Positions 41,914-50,588 of a stretch of DNA of 64,000 bases are shown here, piece by piece. The position numbers and the translations under genes are program-made. The notes below the pieces were generated by a model. That model saw only the letters and a program-made list of their open reading frames with translations, made no database searches and was not told the origin of the DNA. The stretch comes from Bacillus sp. ISL-7 (GTDB lineage Bacteria > Bacillota > Bacilli > Bacillales_B > DSM-18226), in assembly GCF_018613065.1 (NCBI RefSeq), contig NZ_JAGGQW010000040.1:1-64000 (forward strand), written 5' to 3'. How positions within the stretch are numbered: position 1 is the first letter of the stretch; each line of letters begins with the position of its first letter.

Positions 41914-42032
41914 TAGGGGCGGCTAAGCATTATAAATTACTATATTCATTTCGACATACGGGAGCATTAATGGGCGGTAAGCCTTTCACCTTACAAGAGA
42001 ATTTAGGACATTTTCATATGAATGTGGTTTGA
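41914..42032 (+). pseudogene. C-terminal fragment of a tyrosine recombinase
   Basis: The frame ending at 42032 reads YSFRHTGALMGGKPFTLQEN then LGHFHMNVV. This matches the HxxR-HT...GG-x-FTLQ-x-LGH box of Tn- and ICE-type tyrosine recombinases, with the first His replaced by Tyr. The Arg, second His box and LGH are kept, but the catalytic Tyr region and everything before are lost. It is a remnant of an older element. Confidence 0.65.
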
Positions 42033-42226
42033 ACAAATTTCCAGCCCCGGATATTTTGTGTGAAAAGCAATTTTAGTTTTAGCATTTGAATCGAATATTT
42101 AATAGCTTTTCCTAAAGCAAAGCAAGGGACAGTTCTTTAGATTATGTAAAAAGGAGATAAGGGACGCACAAGCATCCTTAGGGGAATTTTTATAATTATG
42201 TTCTCCCAAGAAAAACAACCTCAATT

Positions 42227-42256
42227 AAGCCTACTGATTACGGTAGGCTTTTTATT
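42227..42256 (+). terminator. Terminator
   Basis: AAGCCTAC TGATTACG GTAGGCTT followed by TTTATTT. Confidence 0.7.
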
Positions 42257-42385
42257 TACCAATAACCATATTGAAAACATCTGATATAATTATTAGCTGA
42301 GTAAACTATGACGGAGGGCAGTTCAAATAAAGGTAAAAGACCTAAAATTTAAAAATATATCATCATACACAAAAGGGGTAAATCA

Positions 42386-42742
42386 ATGTTTCCATCAAAA
42401 CTTTCGAACAACAATAGAGAATATTATCTTGTGAGAAAATCATTATCAGAATATGAGTTAAAAGAACTACTGCTACTAAACCCTTATGATGTTTATGCAG
42501 TTGTGAATGAGAGTTTAGATGACAAAGGGGTCACAATGTTTACTACTTTCCTAGTATTACATGCAATTGATTTTGAAAATAGAGTTATACTTTATGATGT
42601 TTCCCGACAACAACATTCGACAATCACAACCGAACTATGTTTTTTAGCAAAGGGCTACATTGAATTCATTGACGTTGGACAAGTAGACAGATATCCTATT
42701 CGATTTTACATAAGGGAAGATAATAAAAATGAAAACATATAA
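42386..42742 (+). CDS. Unknown protein paired with HsdR-N-type nuclease
   Basis: A 118-residue protein, ATG 42386 after AAAAGGGG. It has a beta-rich middle (MFTTFLVLHAIDFENRVILYDVS) and ends with GYIEFIDVGQVDRYPIRFYIRED. The stop lies 14 bases inside the next gene, so the two are coupled. No family is recognised; it may be a partner, sensor or inhibitor of the nuclease. Confidence 0.6.
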   Translation: MFPSKLSNNNREYYLVRKSLSEYELKELLLLNPYDVYAVVNESLDDKGVTMFTTFLVLHAIDFENRVILYDVSRQQHSTITTELCFLAKGYIEFIDVGQVDRYPIRFYIREDNKNENI

Positions 42743-43886
42743 AAGTAAAACAAAGAAATTACTATATTGTCCTTGTCGCCAAATATTCTTACATTATACG
42801 CCTGAGGAAGAAGTAAGACAAAATCTTCTACAGTATCTAATTCACGATATGGAAATACCTGCAGATTCGATAAGTACTGAGTTTCCACTAAATCGTATTG
42901 ATCCTAGATCGAGAAAAAGGGCAGATATTGTTGTCTGGAATAGAGATAGAGATGGGCATGAATATCCATTACTCGTTTTAGAATTGAAGGCAGAACATAT
43001 TGAGTTAACAGATCAAACACTACAACAAGTAAAATCGTATAATGACATTCTTAAAGCAAAATATATTGGTATTTCTAATGGTTCATATGTGCATCTTTAC
43101 GAAGTAACAGAAATGGGAATTTTACCATTAACCGATGATTTTTATACATACTCTCAACTTCTAGTTGGAAAAGTGGAATATTCCAAATTTCGTAGATTAA
43201 ATCGACTTTCCTATCAATTAACTACATACGACAGATATGTAAATCATTTATTGAATATTGGGTATATCGGTGAAGGAACTTCAAAAGAAATGCACCCCTT
43301 TATATCGGAGTTACAAAACTTTATTCTATGTGAACAAATACAGCCGAATTATAGGTATAAAACTTTTATTGTTGAAGACTTATCGAACGGGCGATTCGCA
43401 TATGGCAATGCAAGTGGAGGTAATTTTCCAGGCTATTATAGAAGTTTCATCGTGAATGACTTAGACGGGAATCATGCTATCTATAGAATAGGCATATTTG
43501 GAACAAATATATTAGTGAATGATCCCGTATATGGCAACCGTAACGGCAATACCTATTTAAATGTAGCCATTGACGAATCCGGGACTTCATCTAACATCCT
43601 TCAACTCAACATAGACCGATTCTTTAAATACGATATACTGAAAGACTCATATGATGTTACTCATAACGGCAGAAGAAATGGCTATAAGAATGCTGAAGTT
43701 TTGGAGAACGTACAAAAGTATGCACCCGACCTAATTATGGAAGGGAATATATATATCGGGACATTACCTGCGAATAAATCTATAACAACAAATGATGCCT
43801 CGGATTTCATTGAAAGACTCTTAATGTATGCAAATATTCGAGAGAAACTTAATCAAAAAGGAAAAAAGAAAAGAAAAGGAAAATGA
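42729..43886 (+). CDS. Type I restriction HsdR-N-like nuclease protein
   Basis: A 385-residue protein whose residues 24-130 match the HsdR N-terminal nuclease domain: EEEVRQNLLQYLI, then Asp66 in KRADIVVWN, Glu85 and Lys87 in LLVLELKAEH, and LTDQTLQQVKSYND, i.e. a complete PD-(D/E)xK site. The rest (130-385) is not a helicase, unlike true HsdR, and has no motif known to me. No HsdM or HsdS gene is near, so it acts alone or with the small upstream protein, possibly in defence. Confidence 0.75.
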   Translation: MKTYKSKTKKLLYCPCRQIFLHYTPEEEVRQNLLQYLIHDMEIPADSISTEFPLNRIDPRSRKRADIVVWNRDRDGHEYPLLVLELKAEHIELTDQTLQQVKSYNDILKAKYIGISNGSYVHLYEVTEMGILPLTDDFYTYSQLLVGKVEYSKFRRLNRLSYQLTTYDRYVNHLLNIGYIGEGTSKEMHPFISELQNFILCEQIQPNYRYKTFIVEDLSNGRFAYGNASGGNFPGYYRSFIVNDLDGNHAIYRIGIFGTNILVNDPVYGNRNGNTYLNVAIDESGTSSNILQLNIDRFFKYDILKDSYDVTHNGRRNGYKNAEVLENVQKYAPDLIMEGNIYIGTLPANKSITTNDASDFIERLLMYANIREKLNQKGKKKRKGK

Positions 43887-44202
43887 TATTATTCGGGGGA
43901 GAATGATACTTGAAGTAATTAAAACCTTATAAAAGAGTAATAAATTAGGATACTTCTTATACTACCATGAAAAAAAACGTGGTTAGCAACTTACGTTTCG
44001 CATTCGAGTTACAAAGATGCGCAGAAAAAAATCGCATAAGTTGTTTTTTTGTTAAGGGTTCGAGATAGGAAGCAAGTATTAGATAAAATAAGTATTTTGT
44101 TGCAAATAGATTTTTATATTCTTAAGTGAAATGGAGAGTAGGTAGATGTAAATAAAATCTGCTCTCTTTTTTTTGGGGGAGATCAATTGAAGAAATATAT
44201 TT

Positions 44203-44231
44203 AAAGTATTTTGCAATACTTTTGGATTACT
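44203..44231 (-). promoter_or_regulatory. Operator-like motif, degenerate copy with palindrome
   Basis: AAAGTATTTTGCAATACTTT (44203-44222) is a perfect palindrome around TTGC. Its right part, TTGCAATACTTT, is the inverse of the core of the motif at 48707. Confidence 0.5.
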
Positions 44232-44287
44232 ATCTTATGTAATTAATTGAAGATTTGTAAACCAATTTAAATAATAAAATACTATAA

Positions 44288-44307
44288 TTGCAATGCTTTT
44301 GTTTAAT
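44288..44307 (-). promoter_or_regulatory. Operator-like motif, inverted copy
   Basis: TTGCAATGCTTTTGTTTAAT is the inverse of ATTAAACTAAAGTATTGCAA with two differences. It is about 85 bases before the RNase H-like gene start. Confidence 0.55.
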
Positions 44308-44392
44308 AAAACAGAAAATTCAATAAATTTATTGAATTTTAATTACTCTTTTTATATAATAATAAAAAGAAACAATAGAAGAGGTGAGAAAA

Positions 44393-45088
44393 ATGTTCAT
44401 AGCTTATTCAGATGCTTAGTTACAAGACAAAAAAGCATATCTTGCCTTCGTAATTGTCTTTGAAGATAAAAGTAAAATAGCAAGAAGGATAGTTGTTGAT
44501 GAAACGAATAGCATAATTGCTGAAACTTTAGCATTAAAGGAGTTAATTTCTTTCCTCGACTACGACAATTTTAAAGGAGGTTTAATACTTTTTGATTCCA
44601 ATGGTTTAAAAAGTCACCTAAAACGGTTAGGAAGAAAAAATAATAAATATTTATCTGGTGACACCAAGGAGATCCTTAGAAGACTTAATGTTAAAACTCA
44701 GGTAATCCCCCGAAAAATTAATGTTGCTCACCAAGTATGCTCTGAAAATAAATCTTTAAAATCTACTCCAATTTCATCTATTAACCGTCATTACTATCAA
44801 AAGGTGGAGGATTTTCCCGATTACCTTTTACAGTTATCTGTCCTTGAAGAATACAGGAAGTTATATAATAAACGTTTTGCTACCTTCCATGAGGCACAGA
44901 TGAAGCTGAATAAGAAAATTTGGCTTGCAGATATTGTTGAGGATTTAGATGGTGTTAAGTTATATGTCATTCATGATTTAAGAATAAAAGTGCTTGGTAT
45001 TATTGTAAAGATTAGTAAGGTTAATAATGTTCGAATCAGTAACCATTGGAGAGTGTTTAGAAGGGGGAATAAGTTAAAGAAAATATGA
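44393..45088 (+). pseudogene. RNase HI-like gene with in-frame TAG at codon 9
   Basis: ATG 44393 after GAGGTGAG begins MFIAYSDA, then TAG (44417-44419), then an open frame to 45088. The whole reads as an RNase H fold: Asp7 in AYSDA, Glu in SIIAETLALKELISFL and Asp in GGLILFDSNGLKSHL. The part after about residue 137 is a separate basic domain (KVEDFPDYLLQLSVLEEY ...). The internal restart at GTG 44804 gives only the last 94 residues. A single base change explains the stop, so loss is probably recent. Confidence 0.65.
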
Positions 45089-45365
45089 AAATAAGTGATC
45101 AATTTGTCTCATTATTGCGTTATATAGGATATTTGTAAGATGGCAAAACGTTTACAAACCAATTCTTTTATCTAATTCAAAAGTTGGAAAATAGGATATT
45201 TTGCAATTAGGGTTTAATTAGAAAGGGGAAATCAGAATAATAATCTCTGATGAAGTTTGGAAAAAAAATAAGGACAAATCGTTAGTTCTTACTAATCTAA
45301 AGATAAATGACCTTAGTTTAGGCTCTGGTTACTACATTTTTGTAGCATGTGACTATTGTTTAAAT

Positions 45366-46910
45366 GTGAACGTAAATCCACCAACAGCTATGTACAAGCA
45401 ATATAATAATTACAATAGAAGTAGAAGAAATGTCGAAATGGACTGTTGTCCAACGCATCAAGGTTTAAAAAATGAAGATATTTCTTTGCGAAAATATGGT
45501 GTAAAAAATTATATGCAGGTAGCAGAGATAAACAGAAAGGTAGCAGATAAACGAAGAACCCCTATAGAAAAAATTACAAATGAGTTCAAAAAAAGAGGGT
45601 TAATTTTATTATCAAAAACCTTTAAAAATAATACAGAAAACTTGTATTTCTATTGTGGAAAAAATGATGAGCATAATTTTGAAGGACCACAAGATATTAC
45701 CTATGCTAACTTTACACATGGTAGAAATGGAAAAGGTTCTGGGTGTAAGTGGTGTAGCAAAGAAGAGCAAGTATTAGGACAAAAAGGAGAAAAGAGTCAT
45801 TTTTACAAGGGGGGGAAAACTCCGATACAAACGTATTTAAGACAAAGATTAAATGTTTGGAAAATCGAAAGCTTAAAGTCTTATGATTACAAATGTATTA
45901 TTACAGGTGAAACTAAAGATTTGGAGGTTCACCACTTATATAGTTTAAACCTTATTGTAGATGAAATAATAAAAGAACTTAATTTAAAATTACACAAAAA
46001 AATTAGTGATTACAGCGAAGATGAATTAACTAAAATAGAGTACTTGTTCATAGAAAAACATAAACAATATCCACTGGGGATACCTTTAAAAAAATCCTTA
46101 CATAAAGAATTCCATACAATTTATGGTGACAATGCAACTATAGAAGATTTTAAATCTTTTCTAAACGATTACAATAATAAAAAATTAGACTTTAACTTTT
46201 CCTCTTCTTTAACAAAGGAAAAGTACTTCCCGTATAAGAATAATAGGAGTTCCAAATATCAATATGTTAGTTATGTCTCCAGTCAGGATAAATGGCAGGT
46301 AAGTATTCCTATTCCATGTGGGGGAAAGATGAATTACAAAAATATTGGTAGATATAATAGTGAATATGAGGCCGCTGAAGCGTGTAATAAAATGTTAATA
46401 GAAGTATATGGAGAGAATACAACAACAACAATAAACCGTTTAGATGAAAATGATAAGCCCGAAGGTTATGAATATAGAAATAAATTTCACTCTTTAAAAG
46501 AAAATACAGCATCAAGATATTTTGGAGTAACCTTCGAAAAGTATACCAAACGTTGGGTAGCAAGAATTAGAGTTAAAAGTCTTGAGGAAAGGGTATATAT
46601 CGGGTCATTTGAAACAGAATGGTTAGCGGCAGTGGCTTATAACAATAAAGCTGAAGAGGTGTTTGGTGATAAAGCTAAATTAAATAAACTAACTGATGAA
46701 CACCTTCAAGAAAAACTAAGTTATGTACCCAAACAGAAAATAACGTCATCTAAGTATCGGGGGGTATCTTATAATAAACGAGATAAGAAATGGTGTGCGT
46801 CTGTTCTTTGGAAAGGCGAAAGAATTCATATTGGATATTTCGTTCAGGAGGAAGAGGCTGCGAAAGCATACAACCAGTTTCTAATAAAAAATAATATTAC
46901 TAAGCCTTAA
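45366..46910 (+). CDS. HNH homing endonuclease with AP2-type repeats
   Basis: A protein of at least 514 residues. The N-terminal part has zinc-ligand pairs (CCPTH, GCKWCSKEEQ). The middle YKCIITGETKDLEVHHLYSLN followed by KSLHKEFHTIYG is an HNH core. Three AP2-like DNA-binding repeats follow from about 295 (SKYQYVSYVSSQDKWQVSI; SRYFGVTFEKYTKRWVARI; SKYRGVSYNKRDKKWCASV). GTG 45366 is the first normal start, but the frame is open and protein-like back to 45222, where AAAGGGG is followed by ATA ATA ATC; a start there would add about 43 residues including YYIFVACDYC. The true start may be non-standard or mutated. Confidence 0.78.
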   Translation: MNVNPPTAMYKQYNNYNRSRRNVEMDCCPTHQGLKNEDISLRKYGVKNYMQVAEINRKVADKRRTPIEKITNEFKKRGLILLSKTFKNNTENLYFYCGKNDEHNFEGPQDITYANFTHGRNGKGSGCKWCSKEEQVLGQKGEKSHFYKGGKTPIQTYLRQRLNVWKIESLKSYDYKCIITGETKDLEVHHLYSLNLIVDEIIKELNLKLHKKISDYSEDELTKIEYLFIEKHKQYPLGIPLKKSLHKEFHTIYGDNATIEDFKSFLNDYNNKKLDFNFSSSLTKEKYFPYKNNRSSKYQYVSYVSSQDKWQVSIPIPCGGKMNYKNIGRYNSEYEAAEACNKMLIEVYGENTTTTINRLDENDKPEGYEYRNKFHSLKENTASRYFGVTFEKYTKRWVARIRVKSLEERVYIGSFETEWLAAVAYNNKAEEVFGDKAKLNKLTDEHLQEKLSYVPKQKITSSKYRGVSYNKRDKKWCASVLWKGERIHIGYFVQEEEAAKAYNQFLIKNNITKP

Positions 46911-47173
46911 CCAATATAAATTAAAGATTCAAAAAGTTAAAAGAGCAGTCACAAGGCTGCTCTCATAATTGAAATAAATTTTTTTGACACCTCTGTTTAT
47001 TTTGATAGTGCTTACCCAATCCAAAGAACTTAGAATAAGCAACTTGGAGGAGTAGGATAGCATAAAACAGGGGCATAAGGGTAAAACAGATCAATCATTT
47101 AACTAAATAAACTGTAACAATATCGACTCGTTATGAAGACTGAATAAAGAGAAAAAGGAAAACTTCAAAAAAT

Positions 47174-47193
47174 ATTAAAATAAAGTATTGCAA
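47174..47193 (+). promoter_or_regulatory. Operator-like motif
   Basis: ATTAAAATAAAGTATTGCAA: one difference from the 48707 copy. Confidence 0.65.
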
Positions 47194-47237
47194 TTTCATA
47201 AAAGGGAATGTAATATATCTAATATATTATCCGTTTT

Positions 47238-47257
47238 ATAAAACTAAATTATTGCAA
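47238..47257 (+). promoter_or_regulatory. Operator-like motif
   Basis: ATAAAACTAAATTATTGCAA: two differences from the 48707 copy, about 90 bases before the MrpR-like start. Confidence 0.6.
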
Positions 47258-47344
47258 CAGCATTTACGTAAAGGTATGATATTGTGGAAAAAGCTTAACG
47301 AGTTTAAGCAAAATAAATATTGAACTAAATTTATGGAGGAAATG

Positions 47345-48613
47345 ATGAAATTAAGCTATGACAAGTTAAAGAAGGAAAAAGAGTTTATAAATAAAACAAT
47401 TCATGATATCAGTTCAATCGAAGTTTTAAGAAATCGAATTGAAAAAGAATTGTCAGCTGTAATTGAACCAAACGTTGCCAAAGCTATTTTTAACGGAACT
47501 AAGGATATTTTCTCATTAAGCAATAACGAGATGTATTCATTCTTAGCTCTTTTATACAAGAAAACAAAGGATGAAAAATTAAATCCATTTAATTACAAAC
47601 AAACTGCAGCTATAATGGCCAACATTGGAAAGACTCAGCAAAAAATATACAATCCAGAGTTTAAAGAGAAGTTTTTGGCAGATCATACTGTAAAGGGTAA
47701 GGGTTATTCAGAAGAAACAAAAAGAGTTGTACGAAGTTTATTTGGCAAAATTGGTAAGCTTGAAAGATATAATGAACAAGACATTTATGAATTCAATAGA
47801 CACAGCTTTGAATTAGTTTTAAAGGAGTTGAATGCAACCACTGTTAGAAGTCTTCAAAGTTCGATTTCTTCTTTAGAGCAGTATATAAACTTTGCAATTA
47901 AAGAGGGAAAAATCGATAAGTCTAAAGGAAATGTGGCTAGTTTATACAGTAAAAGTAAAGAAATCTCTCGATTCTTAAACAAAGAAGCAGAGGAAAATAT
48001 GTTCTTCACAAAACAAGAAATAGATACACTTGCAGCATATGCTGAAAATTCCCAAGATGGTGTTATATTAAATCTAATATTTGACGGAGTCAGTCACAAA
48101 AATAAATTCCTTGAGCTAAGAAATATCAGAATTCAAGATTGTGACTTCGATGAGATGATTATCAATATTCCACAATTAGTTAATGAGGATTCTGGTGAAG
48201 TATATCCTCCTAGACAAGTACCTATAAGCGCATCTACAAAATTAATGATTAAAAGAGCAATGGACTTCGATGAGAAGTATGTAAGCATAAAAGGAAATAG
48301 TAGCCGTAATTATAAGATAGCAGTTAGTGACTATATTCTACGGGGGCTTCGTAATAATTATCAAATAAAATGGGAGAATGTTGCTCATAGAATCTTACGT
48401 ATTGCAGAGGTGGCAGACTACCCCTATTTGAATGCAACAAATATTGCATATAGTGGGCAAATTTATTACGCTAAACAGTTAATGGAATTAGAAGGGGTAA
48501 CGGTTGATGAAGCATGTAAAAGAATTATTAAAAGGTTTAATATTAGCGATAATGAATCTGCGTATTTCTATTTGAAAGCACGTATTGAAAAGGCGAATAA
48601 AATTCTTGAATAA
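47345..48613 (+). CDS. MrpR/YopR-like tyrosine-recombinase-fold repressor
   Basis: A 422-residue protein. The C-terminal 200 residues have the layout of tyrosine recombinases (FFTKQEIDTLAAYAENSQDGVILNLIFDGVSHKNKFLELRN, in parts) but lack the catalytic Arg-His-x-x-Arg box; instead there is WENVAHRILRIAEVADYPYL and NIAYSGQIYYAKQLMELEG. This strongly recalls MrpR (YopR), the lysogeny repressor of phage SPbeta. The N-terminal 150 residues are a helical extension. ATG 47345 (or 47342) follows GGAGG. Operator-like motifs flank the gene on both sides, which suits an autoregulated repressor. Confidence 0.7.
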   Translation: MKLSYDKLKKEKEFINKTIHDISSIEVLRNRIEKELSAVIEPNVAKAIFNGTKDIFSLSNNEMYSFLALLYKKTKDEKLNPFNYKQTAAIMANIGKTQQKIYNPEFKEKFLADHTVKGKGYSEETKRVVRSLFGKIGKLERYNEQDIYEFNRHSFELVLKELNATTVRSLQSSISSLEQYINFAIKEGKIDKSKGNVASLYSKSKEISRFLNKEAEENMFFTKQEIDTLAAYAENSQDGVILNLIFDGVSHKNKFLELRNIRIQDCDFDEMIINIPQLVNEDSGEVYPPRQVPISASTKLMIKRAMDFDEKYVSIKGNSSRNYKIAVSDYILRGLRNNYQIKWENVAHRILRIAEVADYPYLNATNIAYSGQIYYAKQLMELEGVTVDEACKRIIKRFNISDNESAYFYLKARIEKANKILE

Positions 48614-48651
48614 TAACTTATATATATTGTAAGGAACAAAGGAGGTGAAGT

Positions 48652-48711
48652 ATGTTTAGGTTTATTACAGAGATTGATGTTGCTGAAAAAAATTTTAATC
48701 ACTTTAATTAA
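48652..48711 (+). CDS. Micro-ORF of 19 codons ending in an operator motif
   Basis: A very strong AAAGGAGGTGAAG precedes ATG 48652; the peptide is MFRFITEIDVAEKNFNHFN. The stop codon TAA is part of the operator-like motif. It may be a leader peptide or a remnant. Confidence 0.4.
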   Translation: MFRFITEIDVAEKNFNHFN

Positions 48712-48726
48712 ACTAAAGTATTGCAA
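48707..48726 (+). promoter_or_regulatory. Operator-like motif, reference copy
   Basis: ATTAAACTAAAGTATTGCAA. It agrees with 48917 at all but one base. Confidence 0.7.
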
Positions 48727-48881
48727 TTTTTCAAAGAATAAAGTAAACTATATTTAAGGTGGAAATGGTGTACTCGAAATAAAAAAAACATTTTTTAAAT
48801 CTATAAGGCATCTGTAGAAAAGGTATGTTAGGAAGCTAAAATAAAAAACACAGTAGGTTCAGTTGAAGAAAGAGGGGAAAT

Positions 48882-48926
48882 ATGGGAACAATTTCGGTAA
48901 CAAAGATAAACTTTCAATTAAACTAA
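48882..48926 (+). CDS. Micro-ORF of 14 codons ending in an operator motif
   Basis: AGAGGGGAAAT precedes ATG 48882; the peptide is MGTISVTKINFQLN. As with the micro-ORF at 48652, its TAA stop is inside the operator-like motif. Confidence 0.35.
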   Translation: MGTISVTKINFQLN

Positions 48927-48936
48927 AGTTTTGCAA
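48917..48936 (+). promoter_or_regulatory. Operator-like motif
   Basis: ATTAAACTAAAGTTTTGCAA, 36 bases before the next gene. Confidence 0.7.
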
Positions 48937-48972
48937 CTATGTTATCAAAAAAATAGAAAGAGGTAAATATTT

Positions 48973-49932
48973 ATGAATAAACTAACAATCATGAAATCAC
49001 AACAACAAGAAGAAATTATTAAAGTGGATCAAGAGGGTGAGACTGATCAGGATGTATTGGTAGAAGTTGAAAAGGAAAATCCTCAGTCAACTGCTGTAGA
49101 CTCACAATCTACAATTGCTATCATATCAGCAAGAACAAACAAGCACGATAAATCAATTGGGGGTAATTTAACTATGGAAACATTTAACAAACAAGGATTA
49201 AAGCTAGCAGAGGAAATTAAAACAAATCCAGAATACAACTTTATCAAAAAAGATCTAATCAAATTTGGCTTCAATTCTATTAGTTTAGAAGAATTAGTGA
49301 ACTGGGTTTCTTTCTATAATATGAAGGTTTTTGAAGAGATTACAGGTGATAATGTACAAAATGAAAGAAGATTCACTCCAGAAATGTTTGACTTATTAAC
49401 CAAATCTGAGCGTGAAGAAATTGGTGATATTTCAGAAGAAGATAACCAAGATCAAATTGTAGGTTACTTTTACGCTGATGGACAAACTCAATACCTTAAA
49501 AACAATGGAGGAAAAACAGTTATGGAAAAAAAGAACACTCAAAAAGTATCGAGTATTTTAGAATTAAAAGAAATTAAGACTAGTAGACAACTATTATTTA
49601 CTCTAATAAAGTCAGAAGTGGTAAGTTTTTATTCATTTAAGCTTGATGAATTTGATTATGATTTTCACTCAAATCATGTGAAAGAGGAGCTATTGGACTT
49701 AATGGAAAAGATTTCAGGTGGGGAATACGATGGTATGATAAATGACTTAATTCCAAATGAAAATTATTTTGATAATCCTTTTAACCTTACTGTTGAAACA
49801 ATAGATGACCTAGAGGGGTGCGGAAATCTTGAGATTAAAGTAAAATTTAATTTTAATTTTATTAAAGAAGCCAAGGCGAGTGATAGTAGTCTTTTAGATA
49901 AAAACAGCTGGATGAACAATTTTAGTCTTTAA
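48973..49932 (+). CDS. Unknown 319-residue protein with internal start sites
   Basis: ATG 48973 follows AGAAAGAGG. The first 67 residues are low in complexity (EEIIKVDQEGETDQDVLVEV). In-frame ATGs at 49174 (METFNKQGLKLAEEI, after GGGGGT) and 49522 (MEKKNTQKVSSILELKEI, after GGAGG) each have their own ribosome site, so two shorter proteins of about 252 and 136 residues could be made, or small genes have fused. No family is recognised. The product is acidic and probably soluble. Confidence 0.55.
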   Translation: MNKLTIMKSQQQEEIIKVDQEGETDQDVLVEVEKENPQSTAVDSQSTIAIISARTNKHDKSIGGNLTMETFNKQGLKLAEEIKTNPEYNFIKKDLIKFGFNSISLEELVNWVSFYNMKVFEEITGDNVQNERRFTPEMFDLLTKSEREEIGDISEEDNQDQIVGYFYADGQTQYLKNNGGKTVMEKKNTQKVSSILELKEIKTSRQLLFTLIKSEVVSFYSFKLDEFDYDFHSNHVKEELLDLMEKISGGEYDGMINDLIPNENYFDNPFNLTVETIDDLEGCGNLEIKVKFNFNFIKEAKASDSSLLDKNSWMNNFSL

Positions 49933-50191
49933 TTGGTGTTATTGGGCAAAGGTTTTGCAAATAACTAATGTGCATCATTTATCATTTCTTTTGTCTACTA
50001 CTTTAAATTATAGCACCTAAAAGTTCACATGTTGGTGCTGTAATTTTTCCAGAAGATAAGGATGGAACGTGCATTTTGAGGCTCTGAAGTTCCATTTTAT
50101 CCTTATTTTGTACATGGATTTTCAAAGTGTAACTAACAAAAATAAATCAAAAAAGTAGCGTAAGCAAAAGATTAATTTATTGTAAGGTGCG

Positions 50192-50216
50192 CCACTTAGC
50201 GGTCTACGCTAAGTGG
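50192..50216. repeat. Perfect 10-bp hairpin
   Basis: CCACTTAGCG / CGCTAAGTGG with loop GTCTA, in a locally GC-rich block. Confidence 0.75.
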
Positions 50217-50388
50217 TCACCTCGGCTAGGGGGAATGAGTGAAGAATGAGCGAATGACGTGGCGCTGTAGCCCAATGCTCTTTACCTTTGTCGTAAAATA
50301 GCACTAAAAATGGTTGCTAAGTTTTAATGCACATATTGAACCGCCTCATGTCACTAAATACCAATAAAACTCTATCGAATCAAGTACA

Positions 50389-50455
50389 AAAAACTGTACC
50401 CGAATCGGGGTACTAAGGTTTTATCCTTAATAGGTCGATTCGGTACAGAGTTTTT
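50389..50455 (+). terminator. Very long hairpin, terminator or structured leader
   Basis: The left arm CTGTACCCGAATCG ... TAAGG and the right arm CCTTAATAGG ... CGATTCGGTACAG pair over about 28 positions with few mismatches; AGAGTTTTTAT follows. It may act as a transcription terminator or an origin-type structure. Confidence 0.6.
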
Positions 50456-50588
50456 ATAAGGATAACTCAACCAAAGTATGTAATAACCCGAGATCATAGC
50501 TTCGTTTTTATAGCAAACCACCATAAAGGAGTTGATCGAGATGGCTGCTAACAATAGCGAAACTTAGCCATTAGAAAAGGGAATTAAA

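Larger units (their letters stand above)
41577..42385. other. Gene-poor junction with element remnants
   Basis: No intact gene. It holds the arm-like repeats, a terminator (41797), a tyrosine recombinase fragment (41914-42032) and a second terminator (42227). Confidence 0.6.
43887..44392. other. Gene-free region with operator-like motifs
   Basis: No reading frame is supported. A loose hairpin (CAACTTACG ... GCATAAGTTG, then TTTTTTT) at 43987-44051 may end the upstream unit. Two operator-like motifs stand near 44211 and 44288 in front of the next gene. Confidence 0.5.
46911..47332. other. Regulatory region before the MrpR-like gene
   Basis: No gene is seen. A hairpin AGAGCAG / CTGCTCT at 46942-46963 lacks a T run. 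Two copies of the operator-like motif occupy 47174 and 47238. Confidence 0.55.
49933..50588. other. Structured non-coding region before the helicase-like gene
   Basis: No gene is supported. It contains a G/C-richer block with a perfect hairpin CCACTTAGCG GTCTA CGCTAAGTGG (50192-50216) followed by GAATGAGTGAAGAATGAGCG-type short repeats, and a much longer hairpin at 50389-50455. Confidence 0.6.

Noticed and set aside
48652..48926. Micro-ORFs as arbitrium (AimP) signal peptides
   Set aside because: No AimR-like TPR receptor gene lies upstream and the peptides lack a secretion signal.
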